This document shows positions 11,080 to 21,830 of a stretch of 64,000 nucleotides of DNA, one piece after another; within the stretch, counting starts at the first letter, position 1; the number at the start of each line of letters is the position of its first letter. The notes beneath the pieces were generated by a model. That model was not told the origin of the DNA and searched no databases. It worked only from the letters and a program-made list of their open reading frames with translations. This stretch comes from Doryteuthis pealeii (Eukaryota; Mollusca; Cephalopoda; Myopsida; Loliginidae), in NCBI GenBank assembly GCA_023376005.1, contig CM042156.1:45180004-45244003 (forward strand), written 5' to 3'. The translations under genes and the position numbers were made by a program.

Positions 11080-11262
11080 TATCTATCATCTATCTGTCGA
11101 TTCTATTATCTATAATTTATCTCGTTACTGTTAACTTGATCAACTGTACCTTCAGATTTCATACTACAGATGTTTCGCCCTGTCGCTAGGGCAGAAGAAT
11201 TACATCGAATGAAACTCTGCAACCGGCTCGTCACCGTCAACCCTAGCACCTATATCTATCAT
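11080..11262 (+). repeat. (TATC)n tract and T-element 5' fragment
   Basis: TATCTATC repeats near 11080-11125, then TACAGATGTTTCGCCC...GGGCAGAAG...CCCTAGCACCTATA, the 5' segment of the T element also seen at 28972 and 37313. It contains a GCCCT...AGGGC hairpin. Confidence 0.5.
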
Positions 11263-11403
11263 TATTTTGACCGTCGAAAAGAAGTAAGACCGAACAATGA
11301 ATGAATATAAAAGTATTTTTTTTTTTTTTTATTATAAAGGTACATTTATAGAGCGTTTTAGAAAACCGATTAAATCCAAAATATACCAACCCAGGTTTTC
11401 ACG

Positions 11404-11434
11404 TCAGTTCCTTAGAACAATATATATATAATAT

Positions 11435-11476
<42 letters not shown>

Positions 11477-11478
11477 GT
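11404..11478. repeat. (TA)n microsatellite
   Basis: Interrupted TA array directly 5' of the LINE relic, as in A2 and A3. Confidence 0.95.
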
Positions 11479-11479
11479 C

Positions 11480-11995
11480 ATTCCTATCTATTCTTTAAAG
11501 TATGTTTTTGCAGTTACTCCCCATGCTCAGTTCACTCTGGCTTGACCAAACGGTTTGTCTACTTTCCCTATCATCAACACGGTATTTGGCCAATAATTCG
11601 ATCTTTTAATGCAACTTAATTCTCTGACACTGGTCAGTCGGTATTGTTTGATGAGGAAAGAGAAGAAGCGGGAAGCTTGTTCGTAAAATTATTTGTCCTA
11701 AAAAACTTTTGAAAAAGCATTTTATGCCTCTTATAACAACAGATTGAATTTAGATTTCTCACACGGCAATTTGTAGATATTATCTATAGTTTGTGTTGTC
11801 TTGGTGGTCTTGTATCGTTTCCTTAGCGTCTAAGGTGTTCATGTCCATGGGCTTAGCTTCACGCTATTAGCATGGCCTTCCTTTAAATATAGGGTTTAAA
11901 CAAAATTAAAGTTTTCTTTTACTTAATTCTTATAACTTGTTACCTTACTATTGATAAATAAATTTTCTTATTTCTTATTTCTATTTCTATCCTAT
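11480..11995 (+). pseudogene. LINE 3' end relic (A1 copy)
   Basis: Homologous to 29297-29850, but the frame is destroyed by indels that A2 lacks, so the breaks are probably sequencing errors. The 3' UTR part (CATGGGCTTAGCTTCACG) and a (TATC)n end at about 11990-12016 follow. Confidence 0.6.
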
Positions 11996-12289
11996 CTATC
12001 TATCTATCTATCTAATCTCATGCGGATGTTATTCACTACTGAGTTATGAGTTCGATTTTCACTTGATACTTCCCATACTTTTGCCCTATAACAAATTTAA
12101 TTTGTTTTAGTTTTGAAGAGTTCACTCCACGAATGTAATCTGTGTTCGGGAAAAAAAAATTTTTATATTTATCTTTCCACCAAGGAAAAAAGAAAAAATA
12201 CGAAAAATCTTGTTTTGCGGGTTAATCTCCAAAAAAATTTCCAGAAAAAAAAAAAAGTTTTCCCCCCCCAAATTCCCTCGTGGTGTGGT

Positions 12290-12389
12290 NNNNNNNNNNN
12301 NNNNNNNNNNNNNNNNNNNNNNNNNNNNNNNNNNNNNNNNNNNNNNNNNNNNNNNNNNNNNNNNNNNNNNNNNNNNNNNNNNNNNNNNN
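12290..12389. other. Assembly gap (100 N)
   Basis: Exactly 100 N, a conventional placeholder for a gap of unknown size. The left flank is low-quality sequence with expanded A and C homopolymers. The right flank is not homologous to the sequence that follows the matching point in A2 or A3. Confidence 0.99.
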
Positions 12390-12524
12390 TATGAAGCTAT
12401 ACTCGTCAGTATTGCAACATATATAAAGACCAATTCAATGACTTAAGAAAGTATAGGATGTTCGGAGAAACTTACTAGTCGATACGTGATTAAAAATAGC
12501 AATAATAGTGGATTGGTTGATTTT

Positions 12525-12575
12525 AATGGCATGTCAGAACGTCCTGGGTTATTTCATTCTTCGAGGTTAAGGAAA
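12525..12575 (-). repeat. SINE tail fragment
   Basis: TTTTAATGGCATGTCAGAAC...GGTTATTTCATTC is a diverged shared tail. Confidence 0.45.
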
Positions 12576-12711
12576 TGCATACGTTTATATTTACGTTTTT
12601 TGTTTTTTTTTTTTTTTTGTGTGTTGTAATTTTTTTAGATTCTTTTTGCACACGTTTATATAATATCAGGTATTCCTATCTAATAAAATAATTTGCAAAT
12701 AGATCTATTTG

Positions 12712-12815
12712 ACCCATAGATGGAACCCTAACAGGTACTACCACTCCGAGTCAGAGTGGGTCCAGCAGTAATGAAGATAATGAAAGGGTACTCCACATTC
12801 CCCAGATCTTCAGAA
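12712..12815 (-). repeat. T-element fragment
   Basis: CCCATAGATGGAACCCTAAC, CTCCGAGTCAGAGTGGG, GTACTCCACATTCCCC in the same order as at 4540-4828. Confidence 0.6.
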
Positions 12816-12856
12816 GCAATATTAGAGATACTGGTCTTACTAAATTGAATGAATGA

Positions 12857-12866
12857 ATGAATGAAC

Positions 12867-12913
<47 letters not shown>

Positions 12914-13150
12914 GTAATAGTGAAAGTGATACCAATTGTAGTTGGTGCACTTGGAACAGTCCCAAAAGGATTAGAAAAGGATTTGGAAAGTTTGGAAATC
13001 AGAGGAAGGATTGAAACCATTCAGAACACTGCACTGCTGCAATCTGCCAGAATACTCAGAAGAGTTCTGGAGACCTGAGGAGACTTGCTGTCACTCAGAC
13101 TCCAGTGAAAGACCATCAGCTAATGCTGATGTAAAAACTCAAAAGGAGTA

Positions 13151-13192
<42 letters not shown>
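12857..13192 (+). pseudogene. C-terminal relic of a non-LTR retrotransposon ORF
   Basis: After an (AAT)n run, the frame encodes VIPIVVGALGTVPKGLEK ... IRGRIETIQNTALLQSARIL ... RRVLET and then stops. I recognise this as a terminal segment found in many invertebrate reverse-transcriptase ORFs; that is from memory, not from a search. The N-terminal isoleucines are microsatellite translation. A second (AAT)n at 13149-13192 is the element's 3' tail. Non-functional fragment. Confidence 0.65.
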
Positions 13193-13193
<1 letters not shown>

Positions 13194-13615
13194 CGGATCC
13201 CCTAATCCTGGTCCGAAGACCAGACCTAGTGTTTATAAACAAGATGAAGAGAACTTTTGATCCAGTTGATTTTGCCGTCCCAGTGGACCATAGAGTGAAA
13301 ATGAAAGAAAACGAAAATATAATCAAATACTGGGATCTTAACACATAACTAAAACAAAACAAACTGTGGAATATGAGGGTAAACATGGTAGCAGTTGTAG
13401 TTGGTGCCCTTGAAACGGTCCCCAAGAATCCTGAAAAGAGATTGGGGAAATTTGAAATCAGAGGAATAATCGAGACCATGCAAATAGCATTGTTAAGGTT
13501 TGTCTAGAATACTCAGAAGAATCATGGAGACCTTCTGTCACTCAGACTCCAGTGAAAGACCATCAGGTAAAGCTTGTGTGAAAAATTCACAAGGAATAAA
13601 ACAATAATAATAAAC
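13193..13615 (+). pseudogene. Second, adjacent relic of the same retrotransposon family
   Basis: One frame reads PDLVFINKMKRTFDPVDFAV, then VPVDHRVKMKENEN, a stop, then VVVGALETVPKNPEK and IRGIIETMQIALL, with a frameshift before the ARILRR region. The 3' part CACTCAGACTCCAGTGAAAG matches the first relic. It ends in a short AATAATAA tail. Two truncated copies in the same orientation, one behind the other. Confidence 0.65.
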
Positions 13616-13654
13616 AAAAAAAAGAAAGACAAAAAACTTATTTGTCTGATTTTT

Positions 13655-13790
13655 TTTTTAGATGAGGCTTGATATGTATTATTTTGATTTTTCGGACTGT
13701 CGTCCTCATCTTTATTGTGATATATAAAAATACAGTGTTTCGATCGTTGTACTCTCTTGCCTTCTTCGGGTGTCTTTTGTCTATCTCGAT
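13655..13790 (-). repeat. Fold-back element arm with a CGAAGAAGG-GAAAC motif
   Basis: Matches the arm at 41345-41440 (GATTTTTCGGACTGTCGTCC, CATCTTTATTGTG, TGTTTCGATCG, CTTCTTCGGG). Possibly part of a Penelope-like terminal repeat, but that is a guess. Confidence 0.45.
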
Positions 13791-14210
13791 AAATCAGTAC
13801 TTTCTGTAATATTTGATTTTTTTTTTCTTTTTCAATCTGCTGAATTCTAAAACGAATTCAATGAAAACCCTAAGGCTTAAATACTTTCGTCATTATCATT
13901 TTAGTGTGTTCTCAGTTTCTGGTATTTTTCATGTTGTGACGTCAGAGTCAGACGAATGAACATTTTGATATGCGGATAAAGAAATTAGAAATAATTTGTA
14001 GAATCTCAAAACATGATGTTTACTATTCAGTAGTTAGTAAATATATATATATATATATAAAAACACAAAAACAAAAACACAAAAACACAAACCAATACAG
14101 AAATTGTTATTTGTTTTGTTGATATTACAGTGTTTGTTCACACATCATCAGATGGGGATGCTAATATGAACAAAAGAGATAATAACAGCAAACATATGTA
14201 GAACAAGATG
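13791..14210. other. Unassigned, with short (TA)n and AAACACAA repeats
   Basis: (TA)10 near 14041, an AAACACAA-type run near 14065-14095, and a minus-strand CTGATGATGTGTG...ACAC motif at 14128-14151. No gene. Confidence 0.5.
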
Positions 14211-14212
14211 CT

Positions 14213-14216
<4 letters not shown>

Positions 14217-14261
<45 letters not shown>

Positions 14262-14282
14262 ACACACACACATATATATATA

Positions 14283-14326
<44 letters not shown>

Positions 14327-14350
14327 GTATGTATTATATATAATATGTAT
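14217..14350. repeat. (AC)n(TA)n microsatellite
   Basis: About 40 bp of AC repeats, then interrupted TA repeats. The open frame across it is spurious. Confidence 0.95.
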
Positions 14351-14429
14351 AGATAAAAGGGTATGAAAACGCACAATATTGTTAAAATGAATATATTTTA
14401 TATCAATTTCATAGCTAATATTGCACAAT

Positions 14430-14457
14430 ATTTCGTTTTATAAAAAATCATCATCAG
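14430..14457 (-). other. CTGATGAT-hairpin-GAAAT motif
   Basis: Minus strand CTGATGATGATTTT, TTAT, AAAACGAAAT. The arms pair weakly. One of the recurring motifs discussed in the findings. Confidence 0.35.
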
Positions 14458-14551
14458 AGCATAATGATAATTAGGTCCGTTTTTAGATGCAAATGTTTTT
14501 AATCCGGACTCATCGAGAGAGATGCAGAAAAAGAAAAAAAAAGAAAAAAAA

Positions 14552-14692
14552 GTTGCATAGTGTCCGGTACTAACAACCTTATTATTATTATTAAAGCTTT
14601 ACTTTTTAAGAAGTATTGAGGACTCTTGGATAAATTACTGAAATAATACTACTCCAACGAATACGTCGAACCGGTACTCGGACACTATGCAC
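14552..14692. mobile_element. Small inverted-repeat element
   Basis: TTGCATAGTGTCCGGTA at the left faces ACCGGTACTCGGACACTATGCA at the right. The interior includes (ATT)4. Possibly a MITE; target duplication not determined. Confidence 0.55.
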
Positions 14693-14695
14693 CCC

Positions 14696-14698
<3 letters not shown>

Positions 14699-14773
<75 letters not shown>

Positions 14774-14786
14774 ATGTGTGTGTGTG
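14699..14786. repeat. (TA)n(TG)n microsatellite
   Basis: Pure TA array followed by TG repeats. Confidence 0.97.
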
Positions 14787-14827
14787 GAATTTGATAATTC
14801 GCTTTTGAAGCATTGTTATGTAAAGTA

Positions 14828-14971
14828 TATTATTATTTATATTTTTTTAAGGAAATTACAATGCGTATATCGTATAAAATTCGATAACTATTGAAAATAA
14901 TCATGACAAGTATTTTCAATAACTATCGAATTTTATACCATATACGCATTGTAATTGCGTTCAAAAATATA

Positions 14972-14980
<9 letters not shown>
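14828..14980. mobile_element. Palindrome bounded on one side by (TA)n
   Basis: Left arm (AAATTACAATGCGTATATCG, TATAAAATTCGATAACTATTG) and right arm (CAATAACTATCGAATTTTATA, ATACGCATTGTAATTG) pair over about 65 bp around ATCATGACAAG. A (TA)n follows at 14978-15017 and another lies 40 bp upstream. Related in sequence to 45053-45300. Confidence 0.75.
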
Positions 14981-15013
<33 letters not shown>

Positions 15014-15021
<8 letters not shown>

Positions 15022-15135
15022 CTAATACCCTTGGAAAGGTATACATCCAATTATTATCCCTCCAGTTATGGGTAAATAGTATGAAAGATTGGTCTAAAAT
15101 CTATTTCTCTGTAATCTACAATGCATTTCTATAGT
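15014..15135 (+). repeat. SINE central domain and S3 body fragment
   Basis: GACTAATACCCTTGGAAAGG, then CTCCAGTTATGGGTAAATAG. Head and tail missing. Confidence 0.6.
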
Positions 15136-15330
15136 AACCCCATTAAGAAAGTATTTTTACTATATCTGTAACACCCCTAAATTCCCCCTGTTATCCTTGT
15201 TTTAATTCCTGACCAATGATAATCCCTTTCTTTCTCGTTTTCAACGTACAGCATATAGATTGAGTGTTGAATCTTAAAACAAATTTTACATCAAATATTG
15301 CAAAATTCGATGCTTAGTCTATTCTACGAC
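15136..15330. other. Unassigned spacer
   Basis: Nothing recognised. Confidence 0.4.
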
Positions 15331-15359
15331 CTTTAACCTAGGAGCAGGAAACCCCTGAA

Positions 15360-15600
15360 TCCAATATTTTTTAATTGAAATAGATCACTAAGTAGAACTA
15401 GGCCTATTCTAGTAGCGACCACATTTGAATTCAGAGTTTTCCTTCTAGACTGGTTGCCTAACCAAGATTAAATCGCCTAGTCTGCCCCACTATTTACCCA
15501 TAGCTGGAGGGAGAATAGTTGGATTCATACCTTTCCCAAGGGTATTAGCGCTATGTGAACTGTGGCTTCGTCTAGGATCTGAAGCCACAGTTCACATAGC
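15360..15600 (-). mobile_element. S3 SINE ending in a perfect 20-bp hairpin
   Basis: Plus strand: GAATTCAGAGTTTTCCTTCT, TTACCCATAGCTGGAGGGAG, CCCAAGGGTATTAGCGC. At 15550-15569 and 15581-15600 a perfect 20-bp inverted repeat (GCTATGTGAACTGTGGCTTC and its complement) surrounds an 11-base loop, so the head appears folded back on itself. Confidence 0.7.
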
Positions 15601-15895
15601 ACCAATACTGTTAAACTCCAACCCTGTGCCGCATTCATGTGGATGGGTTGGGTAGATACATACACCGAGAGAAATTAAGCAGGCAGCAATGTTTGTCTAA
15701 CCCGTGAAACTGAGAGTGGAGTTTATTAAATAACCGTGTCGAAACATTCTGTTCTAATTATTACAAACTAGCAGGACCTGTGGATAAACCACAGTATGAT
15801 AATTTAGTTATTACAACATTTGATGTTGACATATGAGCTATTGCCAAATACTTTAACATGTAAAAAGTATAATAATCTTGATTTAACTCTCTCAC
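15601..15895. other. Unassigned spacer, S2-like tail
   Basis: GTGGATGGGTTGGGTAGATAC near 15640 resembles the end of S2 units. Otherwise nothing. Confidence 0.35.
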
Positions 15896-15997
15896 ACTTT
15901 TTCTTTCTTTCTTTCTTTTCTTCTTTTCATCTTTTAATTATGTTCGATTGAAACTTCCGCGCGCTCACCCATCTCTTTATCTTTCCCTATTCTCTCC

Positions 15998-16032
<35 letters not shown>

Positions 16033-16085
16033 ATTATATTTTTCTGTGTAGCGTGTCCTTTTTCTTCCCTTTCTTTCTTTCTAAT
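15896..16085. repeat. Pyrimidine-rich (TTTC)n tracts
   Basis: TTTC repeats near 15902-15935 and 15995-16035 and again to 16081. The serine/phenylalanine-rich open frame is a translation of this. Confidence 0.9.
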
Positions 16086-16452
16086 AAAAACGGAATGGTC
16101 CATTATTTAGCTGAGGTAATGCCCCACCCCATAATAGATATGAATTCGACCGATAAGTAACACCTGATAGTCAGGATTTACATTTTACCATTCCTCTTGG
16201 ACGATTTGAACGGTCTCATTTTTAACCAGAGCGTGTTGCAAGATGACAACGGTCTTACTTTTAAAGAACATGAGCATTAATATATAGATATTTTTTTTAC
16301 ATAGGTTACAGTTTCTCAATGCTGTAGAATTTGGTAATAGATAATAGCTATTAATATCCGTTTTGAGTGAACCGGTACGTTCAGTGTTAACCTGACCGTA
16401 ATGAAAGATAAATCGATTGATCGATAGATAGATATGAACTGACTGATAAGTT

Positions 16453-16745
16453 GTTTTGTTTTATGGCATACCAACCCCTTTCGGGTCATTTAATTCTGAA
16501 TCAAGTCATTTTGATATCAGTTACACTGAAAGTTAAGCAACAATGAGTCTTTCAATACTTGGATGTTTTGGTTTTGGTTGTTTTATTTTACAGCCTATCA
16601 ACCCTTTTCGGGTTATTTAATACCAAATATAATCATTTTGAGTTTGAGTTTGAGTTTTGTTTAACGGCATATCAACCTCTGTGGGTCATTTAATGCCAAA
16701 AAGGTTATTTTGGATTTCAGTCTTTAAAGTAGTGGTTCTATGGAG
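16453..16745 (-). repeat. Three SINE tails in tandem (A2 copy)
   Basis: Near-identical to 61-355. Confidence 0.7.
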
Positions 16746-16794
16746 ATAATAATAATTTTGATAAACAAACAATTCGGGTTGCTTTAAGTACCTG

Positions 16795-16796
<2 letters not shown>

Positions 16797-16873
<77 letters not shown>

Positions 16874-17037
16874 TCTAGCTATTTTCAGCCGACAGTATTT
16901 GGGAGAATATGTGCTTAAATGAAGTCAGACCTAATTTTTTGAAAGTTAATTCATTAATGATGTTAAATCCCGCCTAATTATCATTAATGAATTAACTTTC
17001 AAAAAATTAGGTCTGACTTCATTTAAGCACATATTCT

Positions 17038-17126
<89 letters not shown>
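16797..17126. repeat. (TA)n array split by a palindrome, then (GA)n
   Basis: TA repeats at 16797-16864 and 17041-17095, GA repeats at 17096-17126. A1 has the uninterrupted array (404-481), giving an empty-site comparison for the inserted palindrome. Confidence 0.95.
16902..17039. mobile_element. 138-bp perfect-looking palindrome inside (TA)n
   Basis: Arms 16902-16961 and 16980-17039 are 60-bp inverted repeats (GGAGAATATGTGCTTAAATG ... CATTTAAGCACATATTCTCC) around an 18-base loop. A related single arm (GGAGATTATGAGCTTAATTA) lies at 34949-35020. Absent from A1. Confidence 0.85.
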
Positions 17127-17129
<3 letters not shown>

Positions 17130-17364
17130 GTAGCGAAGATATGAAGTCAACGACACTTAGTAACTCTCAGTTTCTCACCTATGCGATTTACAATGTGAAG
17201 GGTGGTTAAGTTTTGAGGACAAAAGGAAAAATACGAACATACATAATTCACTTGGTTTGAAAATTTCATAAGTGAGAAAACTGACAGTTATAAAGTGCCA
17301 ATGACTTTATGTCTTCACTACACTTACTTATATACGCTCTATTAATGATATTGACCACCCTTAA

Positions 17365-18415
<1,051 letters not shown>

Positions 18416-18783
18416 ATTCAGATCAATTTCTTTTTCAGTAAACTTTACATTAAGTAGTAGGCGATATATTTGTATATTTCCCACCATAGACAAGTGTACC
18501 AACACAAGTACGAAATAACATGAATAGGTAAATAAAGGAGTAGGTAAATAAAGATACTTTTAAAGTGATGCATTTTAAATTCTTCTCTTTGACAAAGGCA
18601 CAACACAATTTTCCAATCTCAATGTTGCCTTCTAGCAAAGTCACACTAGCATAACATCGATTTGAGTTTTTTTTTTTAAATATCCATCTACTTCTTTCTG
18701 TCATGTGATCTAGTGAATTCGATCCGCACTGAGTGTCCCTCTGTTGTGTCTCTACGTCAGATCAAGCTAGACTTAGTAGTAAT

Positions 18784-19137
18784 TATAAACTTTTGTTTAG
18801 TAAATTCGGGTGTCCCAGAAGAAACAGTTAATTTTAATTGGGGGGGGGTAGGGTTAGGGTTAAGGTTAGGGTTAGGGTTTAGAGTTAGGATTGGGGTTTA
18901 GGGTTTAGGGTTAGTTTAATGGGAAAATAAATAAATAATATGGGTTCTGTTTTTTCTGGGTCATCCTATACAGGGTGACCCAGAAAAAACAGAACCCCAA
19001 CCCTAACCCCAACTCCAACCCTAACCCTAACCCTAAACCCTAACCTACCCCCCCCCCAGTTAAAATTAACAGTTTTATTACAAAATGTGTGGGTTCTGTT
19101 TTTTCTGGGACACCCTAATTTACTAAACAAAAGTTCA
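18784..19137. mobile_element. Fold-back element with TTAGGG-like arms (A2)
   Basis: Same position as 2082-2400 but with a G9 run and a different number and order of GTTAGGG repeats in each arm. Confidence 0.8.
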
Positions 19138-19871
19138 TTATTACCGATTTAATTATCTGTCTTTCCATTAAAGAAATGTCCCTTCCCTGCTTTTCGTCTT
19201 GGACTCGCCGTAAGTATCAATTTACCTTTTGAACTAATTAGAAGGGGTCGGATCCATTCCAGATGTCTTGTGTGTTACGTCTTGTATACTTAAAGGGCAT
19301 TTTGGATATTCTCCGTTCCCTCGTGCCAGATGAAAAAAAAAAGGTTTTGTCTGGGGAGATACCAATCGGCTTAGTGAGTGAGAACATACGTATGTCGTTG
19401 GCGCTCGGCACAGTTTCAGATCGACTAACCTCTTCAGAAGTGTGCGTGGGCACGCGAACGACATTCCAGGCCAGGCGAACACGTGCTACTTCGCTTTTGG
19501 GTCTCGTGCGCGCGGTCGAAATGGGGTTACACCCATCCCCCACTGTCTCTTCGCTGGTGTCTGAGGAAAAAAAAAAAGCAGGCTACACGCTTTATTCCAA
19601 ATACTGTTCTATTTACCCGATGACGTAAACACCTAGTTGTCCCTCAGACTGAACGATGTCTGACACAAGGCCTCTTTCCTCCAGTGCCCAAAAAAGAATC
19701 GATCTCACTAGCCGTGATTTTCGATAGCAGTCCACTAAACATCGCTCATTTGATTTAAAAGGGAAATAATATGGTTGTAATGACTGTGTAGCGCCAGTCA
19801 TCCAAGTGAGGAGGGAGAGCCAAAGAAGAAAGCCATGCAGGTAACCTCTCGTAAAAAAAATGCTGAAATAC
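19138..19871. other. Low-copy, less AT-rich segment (A2)
   Basis: Counterpart of 2401-3127. The 121-codon frame at 19263-19628 and the opposite 101-codon frames are not maintained in A1 or A3. Coding is unproven. Confidence 0.4.
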
Positions 19872-20377
19872 TTATAAAGGTAATTTATGAGCAAGTGCGT
19901 CCCGGTCTCCCGCCTCAAAAACCGCTACCCGGTGACTATCAAAATAACAACCCCAGCTCGTCGTAATTCTTGTTTATTTATCGTAATTTGTCGTAATTCT
20001 TGTTTAGATATGAAGATGGATATATAGTTTTGAATAGCCCGAGATAGATAGATAGATAGATAAACAAACAAAATAATATAGATAGATACGAACAAATGGA
20101 GATAGATATTTTCGACAAATAAATGTATTGGGGGGGGGGTCGCTTCTTTTTTTGTCGCAATTCTTGTTTATTTAAACTAAAAACAAGACATTAAACAAAC
20201 ATGAATAAAAAAATTTTTAGTATTTAAAGTAATATAGATAAATATGAACAAATTGAGATAGATAGATAGATGGATAGTTTTGAATAGACTGAGCTGGGTC
20301 GTTATTTCAATAGTTACCGGGCAGCAACTCTTGAGGCAGGAGACCAGGACGCACTTCCTCATAAATTACCCTTATAA
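19872..20377. mobile_element. MITE-like element with inverted ends (A2)
   Basis: Counterpart of 3128-3630, same inverted ends and GATA-rich interior. Confidence 0.7.
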
Positions 20378-20457
20378 AATAAAATAATAAACCTATACAA
20401 AGCGCCGTTGGGAAGTTATTGGTAAGCTAGGATCGATAACTTATTATTATCATTAAA

Positions 20458-20898
20458 TAGGTAAAATTATCTGAAATAAAATTCTTAGTATTAGATTGGA
20501 ATACATGAAACCATAGAATTGCCTGAAAACAAATTCTTACGGATTTTGAAAACACTTTTGTACAAACAAATTATTATGAATAGTTACTTGAAAACATATA
20601 TTTACTTGCAAATTATTAGTATTATATAGAATACTTGAAGCCATAGAACTGTGAAAACAAATTATTATTAAGTAGGTATAGGTACTTGAAATCAAATTTT
20701 TAGTATTAGATATGAATACTTGAAACCATATAATTGTATACTAATTAACTGCATTAAGAATAGTTACTTGACGCTATAACTGTTTAGTAAGGATTATTGT
20801 TATTAGTTATTGAAGCCATGTAACTTTGTGCAAATGAACGATCGTTATTAAATTGGAATAGTTACTTTAAACCATATAATTGTGTATACATTATTTGT
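20458..20898. repeat. Degenerate tandem repeat, unit about 50-60 bp (A2)
   Basis: Counterpart of 3719-4165; the Helitron is inserted at its right end. Confidence 0.7.
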
Positions 20899-20899
20899 A

Positions 20900-21808
20900 C
20901 TAGCAAATATATGCACCCTCCGGGTGCAAGTATTTAAGTTTTAATGTAATAAAATATATCAAATTAGAAAGGCTAATGAAACTAAATAAGAATGCAGATA
21001 AAAAGATTTGAAACAGAGGGCAGGTATAGTCGATAAATAGAACAACTGAAACTTACTCTTCCATCACTCTCGTCTTTCATTGTTATTTTTTCTAATTTAA
21101 CTATTTAGTTAAAAGAGGAAGTAAAGAATAAAATGACAGTTATTTTTTCTTGTTAATGGATTTCATTTAAGATTCATTGAAGAGACCTTTGCTTATATTC
21201 AATAAAATAAAACCAAACAGTTAGAAATCAATAATACTAAGCACATATTTATCAAAAGCAAATTTTTAATATCAATATGCAAATTAGCCTTCTCTTTCAC
21301 ACTGTAAACCGCTATTTTATTGTATATATAAATATAATTGCATGTTGTTAGTATGTTGATATGGTCAACAGTGGCTTCGGCCTCTAGACCATTGATATAA
21401 TTAATGGCGTCGATCCCAGGGGGCCATCCCCCCAGGCAACACCTGCCCCCTCGATTTAAAGGGGCAGGGCTGGGTTTATTGCCCAGTGCCTGAGGCGCCC
21501 CCCTTGAGGGGGAATGCCGACGGGATCGACGCAATTTTTTCACCTGCCACTCCATGAGCTTCGGCTTGTGGGTGGTCCCACGTTAATAGGGACTTTGTGC
21601 CTGACCCGTACAAGTGGGGTACGCGGTAAATATCATGTAGATATGGTTAACAGTATTAATAATGTAAAACAATTTTATTAATAATTGAGGTTTAAATTGA
21701 AATAAAATCATTGAGAAAGGGACATTAATAACTAAGGGAATTGTGACTTGAGTAGTAATATAGTTTCGGTTACAGACAGAAAAACACACAATCTCCATTA
21801 TAATAAGA
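20900..21808 (-). mobile_element. Non-autonomous Helitron, complete, 909 bp
   Basis: Read on the minus strand it starts 5'-TCTTATTATAATGG and ends with a GCACCC-GGA-GGGTGC hairpin, 9 bases, then CTAG-3'. It sits exactly between host A and T with no target duplication: A1 and A3 both show the uninterrupted TTTGTATTAGTTATG at this point. These are the hallmarks of a Helitron (5' TC, 3' hairpin plus CTRR, A/T target). No RepHel ORF is present, so it must be mobilised in trans. A GC-SINE is nested at 21373-21639. Confidence 0.92.
21373..21639 (+). mobile_element. GC-SINE nested in the Helitron
   Basis: Flanked by 15-bp direct repeats GATATGGTCAACAGT (21358-21372) and GATATGGTTAACAGT (21640-21654). 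The interior is GC-rich with a B-box-like GCGTCGATCCCAGG, a GGGGCAGGGCTGGG block and GAGCTTCGGCTTGTGGGTGG, ending GTACAAGTGGGGTA. Translations of it are not proteins. Confidence 0.85.
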
Positions 21809-21830
21809 TTAGTTATGTTTGGTGGTTATT

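Larger units (their letters stand above)
1..12289. repeat. Copy A1 (contig 1) of the repeated locus
   Basis: Colinear with 16393-about 30100 (copy A2) and, from about 1768 on, with 46667-about 57205 (copy A3). A1 and A3 share variants that A2 lacks: no Helitron at 4162, the 33-bp stretch near 6420, and the left target duplication near 7293. A1 is clean near its start but full of single-base indels and stretched homopolymers from about 7000 to the gap, as in an unpolished contig end. The last 35 bases before the gap do not align to either other copy. Confidence 0.9.
12390..16392. other. Single-copy (in this window) left flank of contig 2
   Basis: Not repeated elsewhere in the window at long scale. 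It holds SINE tails, two adjacent retrotransposon 3' relics, fold-back elements and microsatellites, itemised separately. Copy A1 begins at window base 1, so this segment may correspond to sequence lying upstream of the window in the other copy. No host gene is seen. Confidence 0.7.

Noticed and set aside
19263..19628. 121-codon protein in the GC-richer segment
   Set aside because: The frame is not kept in A1 or A3 and contains homopolymer-encoded lysines. Left as unassigned sequence.
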